Below, one piece after another: positions 1-7,453 of a stretch of DNA of 64,000 nt. The stretch is taken from assembly GCF_003130795.1 (NCBI RefSeq), contig NZ_CP029354.1:1-64000 (forward strand). The letters are read 5' to 3'. The position numbers were made by a program, and so were the translations under genes. The DNA comes from Azospirillum thermophilum. GTDB taxonomy: Bacteria > Pseudomonadota > Alphaproteobacteria > Azospirillales > Azospirillaceae. Below the pieces are notes generated by a model, which saw only the letters and a program-made list of their open reading frames with translations, did no database searches and was not told the DNA's origin. Position 1 is the stretch's first letter; every line of letters begins with the position of its first letter.

Positions 1-24
1 GGACCGTTGCGGCCGGCGCCCGAC

Positions 25-937
25 ATGGCCGGCGCCTTCCACCGGCGCCGGTTCCTCCGCATGGCCTCTGCGCTGCCGCTCGGTCTCCTGGCCGGCGGCA
101 CGCAGCCTGTGCGGGCCAAGGACGCAGGCGGGGTCTGTGCGCTCGACTGGACGAGCGCGCAGGCCCTGCTGTCGTTGGGCATCGTCCCGCGCGGCCTGCC
201 GGAGATCGACCGCTACCGCCGCTCCGTGGTCGAGCCGGCGGTGCCGGACGGCGTTGCGGACATCGGCGCCAGGGCGGAACCGAACCTGGAACTGCTCGAC
301 CGGCTGGCGCCGGCAGGTTTCGTGACCGACGGCATGCTGTCCGCGGTGCGGGGCCGGCTGGAACGGATCGCCCGCTGACCCTCTACCAGTCCTTCGACAC
401 CCGGTCCGCCGAAGGGGAAGGGCGAGGCGGCCAGCTCGCCTTCGCCGTCGCGTCGCTGCGCGGGCTGGCGGGCGGCCTCGGCATGCCGGAGGCGGCGGAC
501 CGCGCGTCGCGCGCCTCGACCGCCTGCTGGAGGAGGCGCGCGACCGCCTGTCCGGCCGGGAGCGCCGCCCGCTCTATGTTCTGAGCGTCCTCGACGGGCG
601 CCGCGTCCTCATCCATGGGCGCAACAGCCTCTACCAGGACCTTCTCGACCGGCTGGGGATCGAGAATGCCTGGACGGGTCCCAGCGGCCCCTATGGCCAT
701 GCCACGGTGACCATGGACCGGCTGACCGGCCGCCCCGACGCCGGGCTGGTCAACATCGGCAGCGAGGGCAAGCGGGCGCTGGAGGCGCTGGCCGCCCTGC
801 CGCTGTTCGCCGGGCTGCCCTTCCTGCGCGAGGGCCGGGTCACCATCCTGCCGCCCATCCTGTTCTACGGCGGCGTCCCGGCGGCGGAGCGCTTCGTCCG
901 CCTGCTCGGCGAAAGGCTTGTGCAGCGCGATGGCTGA
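25..937 (+). pseudogene. fhuD: Siderophore ABC transporter substrate-binding protein, two frameshifts
   Basis: This is a periplasmic ferric-hydroxamate binding protein split over three reading frames. Frame one (ATG at 25, alternative TTG at 7) begins with a Tat-like signal (RRRFLR then a hydrophobic stretch) and runs to a stop at 376-378. The family sequence then continues in the next frame (LTLYQSFDTR, from about 375) and, after about position 505, in the third frame (LYVLSVLDGRRVLIHGRNS... to the TGA at 935-937). Both shifts equal loss of one base; the first lies in a short C run at 371-373, where one extra C would restore IAPLTLYQ. The downstream fhuB starts inside its last codons. It could be a decayed gene or an intact gene with assembly errors; the preserved sequence after each shift favours recent events or errors. 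Confidence 0.72.
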
Positions 938-2921
938 CACCGCGATCCCGCCCCCGCCCCGCCGGTTCGGCCCCGCCTGGCCGGTGGCCGGCCTGTTCCT
1001 GCTGGCCGGGCTGGCCTCCCTTCTGGTGCTCGACCGGCAATTGCCGCCGGATCTGTGGTGGCGGGCGCTGGTCGATCCCGATCGGGCGCGGCTCGACCAG
1101 CTCGCCGCCCATTACGTCCTGTTCCCGCGCTTCGCGGTCGCCCTGCTGGTGGGGGCGGCGCTGGGGCTGGCCGGCACCATCCTGCAGCAGGTTCTGCGCA
1201 ACCCGCTGGCCGAGCCCGCCACCCTCGGCATCTCGGCGGGCGCGCACCTGTCGCTCGCCGTCGCCACCCTGTGGCTGCCGGATGCGCTGGCGGCGGGGCG
1301 GGAATGGGTGGCGCTGGCCGGCGCCGGGCTGTCGGCGGCGGCGCTGCTGGCGCTGTCCTGGCGCAAGGGGCTGTCGCCGGTGACCGTCGTGCTGGCGGGC
1401 CTCGTCCTCAGCCTCTATGCCGGGTCGGTCAGCGGCGTGATGGTGCTGTTCAACCACGATCTGCTGATCGGCCTGTTCCTGTGGGGCGCCGGCTTCCTCG
1501 ACCAGCAGGATTGGGGAGTGGTCGCCTTCCTGGCGCCCCGGCTGGCGGTCCTGGCGGTCGCCGCCATGCTGGTGCTGCGGCCGCTGGTCCTGCTCGGCCT
1601 GGGGGAGGACGGGGCGCGCGGCCTGGGCCTGTCGGTGGTGGGCGCCCGGCTGGCCGGGCTGGTGATCGCGGTGATGCTGACCGCCCTCACCGTCGCCGCG
1701 GTCGGCGTGGTCAGCTTCGTCGGGCTGGCCGCCCCGACCATCGTCGGCATGGCCGGCGCCCGCCGGCTTGGACAGCGGATGCTGTGGGCGCCCCTGTGCG
1801 GGGCCGCCCTGCTGTGGGCGACCGACGCCCTGGTGCTGATGGCGCCGATCACCTACCGCGAGCTGCCGACCGGTGCCGTCACCGCGGTGCTGGGCGTGCC
1901 GATGCTGCTGTGGCTGCTGCCGCGGCTGCGCAGCTCCGCACCGCCGGTCATGGCCGCCGCCGCCCTGCCGCCACGGGCCTCCCGGCCGGGCCTGGCGCTT
2001 GCCGGCGCCGCCCTTCTGCTGCCGCTGGCCCTGTGGGCGGCGGTCGCCGGCGGCCCCGGACCGGACGGCTGGGACTGGAGCGTCGGCGGCGGGCTCGCGG
2101 CGCTCGACTGGCGCCTGCCGCGGGCGCTGGCGGCGCTGGCGGGCGGGGCGATGCTGGCGGTGGCGGGGGCCATGCTGCAGCGGATGACCGGCAACCCGCT
2201 GGCGGCGCCGGAAATCCTCGGCGTCTCCTCCGGCGCGATCCTCGGCGTGATCGTGCTGATGTTCTCGGCCGACGCTCCCGACCGCGCCGCACAGACCGCG
2301 GCCGGCGGGGCGGGGGCGGTCGCGGTGCTGGCGGCCATGCTGGCGCTCGGCCGCAAGGACGGCTTCCCGCCCGACCGGCTGCTGCTGGCCGGCATCGCCA
2401 CCAGTTCGATTTCCGGGGTCGTCGTCGCCGTCCTGATGGCCGGGCAGGACCCGCGCCTGCAGACGCTCGTCACCTGGCTGTCCGGATCGACCTACATGGT
2501 GGGGTGGACCGACGGGCTGGCGGCGCTTCTGCTGGCGCTGCTCGCCGTCGCCGCCATCCCCTTCGTCGCCCGCTGGCTCGACCTGCTGCCGCTCGGCGGC
2601 GGGGTGGCCGCGGCGCTGGGGGTCAGCCCGCCGCTCAGCCGGATCACGCTGTACAGCCTTTCGGCGCTGCTGACCGCGGCGGCGACGCTGATCGTCGGGC
2701 CGCTGAGCTTCGTCGGGCTGATGGGACCGCATCTCGCCCGCATGCTCGGCCTGCAGCGGGCGGCGGCCCATCTCGCCGGCTCCGCCATGCTCGGCGGACT
2801 GGTCATGCTGCTGGCCGACTGGCTCGGCCGCAGCGTGATCTTTCCCTATCAGGTGCCGGCCGGGCTGCTCGCCTCGGTGATCGGCGGACCCTTTCTTCTC
2901 TGGCTGCTGGGACGGCGCTGA
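930..2921 (+). CDS. fhuB: Fe(3+)-hydroxamate ABC transporter permease, fused double-length FhuB
   Basis: The 663-residue inner-membrane permease consists of two FecCD halves in tandem, the hallmark of FhuB-type importers for hydroxamate siderophores. The first half ends near residue 330 (LPTGAVTAVLGVPMLLWLL) and the second repeats the same signatures (GNPLAAPEILGVSSGA; PLSFVGLMGPHLARML). Each half is rich in hydrophobic segments, about 20 in all. I chose ATG 930 because it overlaps the end of fhuD (ATGGCTGA) and gives a normal N-terminus; the frame extends upstream to a TTG at 918. The stop overlaps the next ATG by one base, indicating translational coupling. It acts with the fhuC ATPase two genes downstream. 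Confidence 0.93.
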   Translation: MADTAIPPPPRRFGPAWPVAGLFLLAGLASLLVLDRQLPPDLWWRALVDPDRARLDQLAAHYVLFPRFAVALLVGAALGLAGTILQQVLRNPLAEPATLGISAGAHLSLAVATLWLPDALAAGREWVALAGAGLSAAALLALSWRKGLSPVTVVLAGLVLSLYAGSVSGVMVLFNHDLLIGLFLWGAGFLDQQDWGVVAFLAPRLAVLAVAAMLVLRPLVLLGLGEDGARGLGLSVVGARLAGLVIAVMLTALTVAAVGVVSFVGLAAPTIVGMAGARRLGQRMLWAPLCGAALLWATDALVLMAPITYRELPTGAVTAVLGVPMLLWLLPRLRSSAPPVMAAAALPPRASRPGLALAGAALLLPLALWAAVAGGPGPDGWDWSVGGGLAALDWRLPRALAALAGGAMLAVAGAMLQRMTGNPLAAPEILGVSSGAILGVIVLMFSADAPDRAAQTAAGGAGAVAVLAAMLALGRKDGFPPDRLLLAGIATSSISGVVVAVLMAGQDPRLQTLVTWLSGSTYMVGWTDGLAALLLALLAVAAIPFVARWLDLLPLGGGVAAALGVSPPLSRITLYSLSALLTAAATLIVGPLSFVGLMGPHLARMLGLQRAAAHLAGSAMLGGLVMLLADWLGRSVIFPYQVPAGLLASVIGGPFLLWLLGRR

Positions 2922-4003
2922 TGCCCCGCTTCTCCTGCGATACCGCAATCCCTCACGACCATCCCGCCGCTGCCGCCGACCGGCTGGTCGCCGCCGCGGA
3001 GCCCTATGGCCTTTCCTTCATCCGCGAGGGCGACGCGCTGGCGGCGAGCGGCGAGTTCGGCCGGCTTGCGCTGAGCGTCGGCACCGATGCCCTGCATCTG
3101 CGGGCGGAGGCGGACGACCGCGGGCTTCTGGAGCGGCTGCGCGCCTCGGTCAGCGAACAGCTCGCCGGCCTGCTGGGGGAGGATGTTGCCATCGTCTGGA
3201 CCGGCGACGTGGAGAGCGGGCCGCTCTTCGCCGACTTCCGCGAGATCCGGGTCGCCGCCGTCCGGGACCTGACGCCGCGGCTGCGCCGCATCACCTTCCG
3301 AGGCGGCGACCTCGGCCGCTTCGCCACGCCGGACGACCTGCATGTCCGCCTCTACCTGCCGCCGGACGGGCTGGCGGCGCCGTCCTGGCCGCGCCCCGGC
3401 CCCGACGGCCGGCCGCTCCGGCCCGAGCCGGAGCGCCGGCCGGCGGTCCGCTACTACACCCTGCGGCGCATCGACGCCGAGGCGGGCGAACTGGACATCG
3501 ATTTCGTCCTTCATGCCGATGGGGGAGCCGGTGCGGCCTTCGCCCGGCGGGCCCGGCCCGGCGACCTCTGCGGCATGTCCGGCCCCTGCGGGCTGGGCAT
3601 CCGACCGGCGGGCTGGTACCTGCTGGCCGGCGACGAGACGGCCCTTCCCGCCATCGCCCGCATCCTGGAAGACCTGCCGGCCGACGCCCGCGGCACCGCC
3701 CTGATCGAAGTGCGGGACGCGGACGACGAGTTGCCGCTTCGGGCCCCCGCCGGCGTCGCCGTCCGCTGGCTGCACCGCCGTGACGTCGGAGGGGAGGGTC
3801 CGCTGGTGGAGGCGGTGCGGTCCCTGACACTGCCGTCCGACCCGGCCGATCTGTTCGCCTGGGTGGCCTGCGAGTTCGACGCGCTCGCCCGCCTGCGCGA
3901 CCATCTGCGCGGGCGCGGCATCCACCGCGACCGCATGCTGACCGTCGCCTACTGGCGGCGCACCCCGCCGGCCGCCTCATCAGACAGCAGGACCTCCGCA
4001 TGA
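2921..4003 (+). CDS. Siderophore-interacting protein (FAD ferric-siderophore reductase) with N-terminal DUF2218-like region
   Basis: A 360-residue cytoplasmic protein of the ViuB/SIP flavin reductase family, which releases iron from imported ferric siderophores by reduction. Residues 1 to about 95 resemble the DUF2218 domain often fused to SIPs (AAADRLVAAAEPYGLSFIREGD). The SIP FAD-binding domain follows (LTPRLRRITFRGGDLGRF, then RYYTLRRID, the flavin-binding RxYT motif), and the C-terminal NAD(P)-binding part includes WYLLAGDETALPAIARIL. It starts on the A of the fhuB TGA and its own stop overlaps the fhuC ATG, so uptake and reduction genes form one tightly coupled operon. I assign no gene symbol because several unrelated names are used for this family. 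Confidence 0.9.
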   Translation: MPRFSCDTAIPHDHPAAAADRLVAAAEPYGLSFIREGDALAASGEFGRLALSVGTDALHLRAEADDRGLLERLRASVSEQLAGLLGEDVAIVWTGDVESGPLFADFREIRVAAVRDLTPRLRRITFRGGDLGRFATPDDLHVRLYLPPDGLAAPSWPRPGPDGRPLRPEPERRPAVRYYTLRRIDAEAGELDIDFVLHADGGAGAAFARRARPGDLCGMSGPCGLGIRPAGWYLLAGDETALPAIARILEDLPADARGTALIEVRDADDELPLRAPAGVAVRWLHRRDVGGEGPLVEAVRSLTLPSDPADLFAWVACEFDALARLRDHLRGRGIHRDRMLTVAYWRRTPPAASSDSRTSA

Positions 4004-4788
4004 CCTCGTTGGATAAGCCGATGTTCAGGCTCGAAGGGGTGAGCTTCGCCCTGCCGGGGCGCCTCCTGCTCGACCTGCCGTCCTGCGACCTCTTCCCGCG
4101 CCGGGTGACCGCGCTGATCGGCCATAACGGGTCGGGCAAATCCACCCTGCTGAAGATCCTGGCGCGCCAGCAGCCTCCCAGCGGCGGGCGGGTGCTGTTC
4201 GAGGGGCAGCCGCTGGAGCGCTGGAAGCAGCGGGCGCTCGCCCGCCGGATCGGCTATCTGCCGCAGCAGATGCCCGCGGCCTCCGGGCTGCTGGTGCGGG
4301 AACTGGTGGCGCTCGGCCGCTATCCCTGGCACGGCGCGCTCGGCGCCTTCCGGGCGGAGGACGCCCGCAAGGTGGAGGAGGCGCTGGCCCTGACCGACAC
4401 CGCGCGGTTCGCCGGCCGTCTGGTGGACAGCCTGTCGGGCGGCGAGCGGCAGCGGGTGTGGCTGGCCATGCTGATCGCGCAGGATGCCGGTTGCCTGCTG
4501 CTCGACGAGCCGATCTCCGCGCTCGACGTCGCCCATCAGGTGGAGGTGCTGGCCCTGGTCCGCCGCCTGTCGCGGGAGCGCGGCATCGGGGTGGTCGCGG
4601 TGCTGCACGACGTCAACATGGCCGCCCGCTTCTGCGACGACATCGTCGCCCTGCACGGCGGGCGGCTGATCGACCGCGGCACCCCGGCCGAGATCATGAC
4701 GCCGGGCCGGCTGGGCGCCATCTACGGCCTGCCGATGACCGTGATCCCCCATCCCGAGACCGGCGCGCCGGTGGGGCTGGTCCGCTGA
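4000..4788 (+). CDS. fhuC: Ferric-siderophore ABC transporter ATPase
   Basis: A 262-residue ABC ATPase of the iron/B12 uptake class. The Walker A motif GHNGSGKST lies near residue 42, the signature LSGGERQR near 146 and the Walker B LLLDEPISALD near 167, followed by the H-loop (AVLHDVNMAARF). It energises the FhuB permease. The ATG lies in an ATGA overlap with the upstream reductase. The gene order binding protein, permease, reductase, ATPase places the reductase inside the transporter operon. No T-rich terminator is obvious in the 82 bp before the convergent RTX gene. Confidence 0.95.
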   Translation: MTSLDKPMFRLEGVSFALPGRLLLDLPSCDLFPRRVTALIGHNGSGKSTLLKILARQQPPSGGRVLFEGQPLERWKQRALARRIGYLPQQMPAASGLLVRELVALGRYPWHGALGAFRAEDARKVEEALALTDTARFAGRLVDSLSGGERQRVWLAMLIAQDAGCLLLDEPISALDVAHQVEVLALVRRLSRERGIGVVAVLHDVNMAARFCDDIVALHGGRLIDRGTPAEIMTPGRLGAIYGLPMTVIPHPETGAPVGLVR

Positions 4789-4870
4789 CTGCCGGGCCGG
4801 CCTGCCGCCGCCGGCGAACCAGCCCGGCCCGGGACGCCGATCATCGCCGGACGTCTGCTTCCGGGCGCGG

Positions 4871-5995
4871 TCAGCCCGAGGTGAGGAAGTCGACCGGGGT
4901 GAGTTCGGTCACGCCCAGCAGGGTGAGCGAGGGCACCCGGCCGGTGGTGTCGGCATACCAGGTCATGGTCAAGGAGCCGTCGGCCACGCTGAAGCGCTCG
5001 TCGGCACCGTTGAGGACACCGTCCCCGTTGCTGTCGAACCACTCCCAGAGATGATAGCCGGGCCGGACGTCGATCACGTCCTCGCCCCGTGTGAAGTCCA
5101 GGATCAGGTCGTCACCGTTCCAGGTACTGCCGAAGCTGTAGTTGTCGCGCCCGGCGCCGCCGATCAGCGTATCGTTGCCGGCTCCACCACCATCCCAGCC
5201 AAGGCTCGGCCCATCCTCGGGCTCGCTGGTGAAGTCGTACGCGCTGAGATACATGCGGTCGTCGCCGTCACCGCCGATCAGCAGGTCGTCTCCGAGACCG
5301 CCGATGAGATCGTCGTTGCCGTCCTCGCCGAACAGTATGTCATTGCCGCTGCCGCCGCTCAGGCCATCGTCGCCCAGGCCGCCGTAGATGGTGTCGCTGC
5401 CGGCGCCGCCCTCCAGGCCATAGTACTTCGTGTCGCCGAAAACATCCTCATACTGATGGGTCCAGCCGTCGTCGCCGTCGCCGCCAAAGATCACATCATC
5501 GCCTCCCCTGCCCCGGATGCGATCCCGACCGGCCTCACCGGACAGTTGGTTGGCGCCGCTGTTGCCCTCCAGGTAGTTGTCGGAGGCATTGCCCCAGCCA
5601 CCGAGGTCGGCGCTCCCGTCCAGGACAAGAGCCTCGATGCCGGTCCCCAGCCGGTAGGACAAGGTGGTCGTCACCGAGTCCCCGACCCAATAAAGGTCGC
5701 CGGAAGGCGGCCGGTCGAACGAAACGGGAGGCCCGATCTCGACGACCCGGTCGCCCGGATCGTCGACGTAATAGCGGTCGTTCCCTTCTCCGCCGACCAT
5801 CAGATCCGCGCCGGTTCCGCCGATCAGTATGTCCCGACCGTCACCACCGAGAAGCGTGTCCCGGCCGGCTCCGCCGAACAGCGTGTCCAAGCCGTCCATC
5901 CCGATCAGGGTATCGTCCGCATCGGTGCCGGATAAGCTGTCGTTGCCGCTGGTCCCCAGGATCGGCTTGGCCAGCATGCTCCACTGCCCGGTCAT
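4871..5995 (-). CDS. RTX (haemolysin-type calcium-binding repeat) protein
   Basis: A 374-residue acidic protein built largely of GGxGxDxhx nonapeptide repeats. The first block spans about residues 10-85 (GTSGNDSLSGTDADDTLIGMD, GGAGRDTLLGGDGRD), the second about 155-250. A C-terminal tail (DFTRGEDVIDVRPGYHLWEWFDSNGDGVLN...) resembles the end regions of type I-secreted RTX proteins. There is no N-terminal signal peptide, as expected for type I secretion. The repeats bind Ca2+ and fold outside the cell. No catalytic domain is recognised, so a role as extracellular or matrix protein is only an inference. It stands alone, convergent with the siderophore operon. Confidence 0.85.
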   Translation of the reverse strand: MTGQWSMLAKPILGTSGNDSLSGTDADDTLIGMDGLDTLFGGAGRDTLLGGDGRDILIGGTGADLMVGGEGNDRYYVDDPGDRVVEIGPPVSFDRPPSGDLYWVGDSVTTTLSYRLGTGIEALVLDGSADLGGWGNASDNYLEGNSGANQLSGEAGRDRIRGRGGDDVIFGGDGDDGWTHQYEDVFGDTKYYGLEGGAGSDTIYGGLGDDGLSGGSGNDILFGEDGNDDLIGGLGDDLLIGGDGDDRMYLSAYDFTSEPEDGPSLGWDGGGAGNDTLIGGAGRDNYSFGSTWNGDDLILDFTRGEDVIDVRPGYHLWEWFDSNGDGVLNGADERFSVADGSLTMTWYADTTGRVPSLTLLGVTELTPVDFLTSG

Positions 5996-6234
5996 GGCAT
6001 TCCTCCAGAATTGTGTGGGCGTGCGCCCTCTTCTGCATCCTTAGGATGCGAAGTTCATGCTGGATGGATGGGCCGGGCGCACCAACACATCTTTCGGATG
6101 CATGATCTTTAGGCAGAGCTCGCGCTTGCTTTTGACCAATGCGACAGGGATGCGGGGGAGCCTCCTCGGCCGGATTTCGGCCGATTCCGGGGCCGCAGGT
6201 CCGGGACGGCGGTGCGGCCGGGCCGCCGGGAGCT

Positions 6235-6711
6235 TCACTCCAGATGATCCAGCGGCAGCCGCGTCTCGAACTTCACCTCCTTCAGCGACACGTTGGAGCG
6301 TACGTGGGCGACGCCGGGTATGGAGAAGATCTTCTCACTGAGGAAACGGCCGTAATGCTCGGTGCTGGGCACCACGATGCGCAGCAGATAGTCGGCATCG
6401 CCGGTGACGGCAAAGCACTCCAGCACCTCCGGCATGGTGCGGATGGCCGCCTCGAACTGGTCCACCACATTCTCGCGATGGCGCTCCAGCGTCACATGGG
6501 CGAAGACGCACTCGCTGAGGCCAAGCTTGCGCGGGTCGAGATGAACCGTGTAGCGGCGGATGACGCCGATCTCCTCCAGCGAGCGGACGCGGCGCCAGCA
6601 GGGGGAAGCCGACAGGCCGACGCTGTCGCCCAGTTCCTGCATGGTCAGGCGGGCGTTGTCCTGCAGGGCGTCGAGAATGCCCTTTTCATGCCGGTCGAGC
6701 TTGATCGTCAC
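6235..6711 (-). CDS. Lrp/AsnC-family transcriptional regulator
   Basis: A 158-residue regulator of normal family length. The N-terminal winged helix-turn-helix covers about residues 4-60 (LDRHEKGILDALQDNARLTM, then GLSASPCWRRVRSLEEIGVI). The C-terminal RAM/AsnC ligand-binding domain follows (FAVTGDADYLLRIVVPSTEHY, FLSEKIFSIPGVAHVRSNVS). The start is GTG at 6709-6711, preceded by AAGGA about nine bases away. The ligand is probably an amino acid, unidentified. No metabolic gene is adjacent on the same strand, so the target is unknown. The transcript appears to begin upstream of an attenuator-like structure (6820-7032), unusual for an Lrp gene. Confidence 0.92.
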   Translation of the reverse strand: MTIKLDRHEKGILDALQDNARLTMQELGDSVGLSASPCWRRVRSLEEIGVIRRYTVHLDPRKLGLSECVFAHVTLERHRENVVDQFEAAIRTMPEVLECFAVTGDADYLLRIVVPSTEHYGRFLSEKIFSIPGVAHVRSNVSLKEVKFETRLPLDHLE

Positions 6712-6819
6712 AGGTGATCCATCCTTTCAGGCCCAATCTTCAGGAAGGCTCCTCGAAGAGACTGTGCGACGCGTCATGCCCGCAGGCAAGACGCCCGCCC
6801 GGCGCCGGACCCGGCGCAA

Positions 6820-6854
6820 AAGAAAAAACCCAACCGGCCGCGGGACCGGTTGGG
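6820..6854 (-). terminator. Rho-independent terminator / attenuator hairpin upstream of the Lrp gene
   Basis: Read on the minus strand, CCCAACCGG (6854 to 6846) and CCGGTTGGG (6837 to 6829) form a perfect 9-bp stem with an 8-base loop. Six T residues follow directly (6828 to 6823). The hairpin lies about 110 bp upstream of the Lrp start codon and no sizeable gene ends before it, so it fits a leader attenuator better than a gene terminator. Confidence 0.75.
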
Positions 6855-7032
6855 GGAGGTATTGCGGAACCAGGGAGTCCGGTCCCGCAAAAGGGACGCA
6901 AGAACAACGGACGCAGCAGCAACGGCTTCCGGCCGGCGTCTCACTCTGGTGCGGATCGGGTCATGACGGCGGTTCCTCCTGTTTCTTGTTCCTTCGGCGT
7001 TTTGCCGTTCCGGCGACCCCGACCGCATTCAC
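6855..7032 (-). promoter_or_regulatory. Leader with overlapping mini-ORFs and mutually exclusive RNA pairings
   Basis: On the minus strand three very short frames follow one another. A GTG at 7032 (GGGAGG eight bases upstream) encodes a 23-residue peptide containing KRRRNKK. Its TGA overlaps an ATG at 6964 (AGGAGG ten bases upstream) encoding MTRSAPE, whose TGA overlaps a GTG at 6944 in a frame with VVLASLL codons. A 10-bp hairpin with one mismatch (6881-6890 with 6862-6871) precedes the terminator. The segment at 6879-6888 is also an exact 10-base complement of 6840-6849, inside the terminator's arm and loop. This is the layout of transcription attenuation. The sensed amino acid and actual translation are unproven. 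Confidence 0.4.
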
Positions 7033-7453
7033 GATGGAGCCTCCCTGTTCATGTGTTTGTTTAGCAAACTGAGTGTGGAAAGGGTATCCAAAACAGCCCC
7101 GGTTTTCCGCCGGATTCGGCAGGATTTTCCGATGTACAGCCGCAGCGCGGATCGATTTGCCAAACACCGCGGATCGGCCGTCCGGCCACCCCTCCAAAGC
7201 GGAGGTAGGGCACGAAGAGGAAGGCTAATCCCTCAGACGAAAAGAAACAAATTGCAGTCTTAAAATGGCCTGAACAGTATTTATTGGAAGATCGCAGTTT
7301 ATTCATCAGGATCCGAGAAAAACGAATCCTGCCATAGCCGAACACACAGGATTTGACTTGGGATTCTCTCCGGCCCGTGCAGCGGAGGGCGGGTTGCCGT
7401 GCGCCCGCCCCCTCCATCGGACCAGCCGGCGGACGTGACGAGGAAGACGACCC
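7033..7453 (+). other. Intergenic region without a recognised gene
   Basis: This stretch between the leader of the Lrp gene and the beta-propeller gene has no convincing coding frame. Part of it (about 7240-7330) is noticeably richer in A+T than the genome average and probably carries the promoter for the gene starting at 7454. No clear -35/-10 pair or operator stands out. Confidence 0.5.

Noticed and set aside
1055..2920. Long plus-strand frame upstream of and in frame with the siderophore-interacting protein
   Set aside because: The part before 2921 is an Arg/Ala/Gly-rich shadow of fhuB. The true reductase starts at the ATG overlapping the fhuB stop.
840..2948. 702-codon minus-strand frame opposite fhuB
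   Set aside because: Gln/Arg/Gly-rich composition with no domain; fhuB on the other strand is unmistakable.
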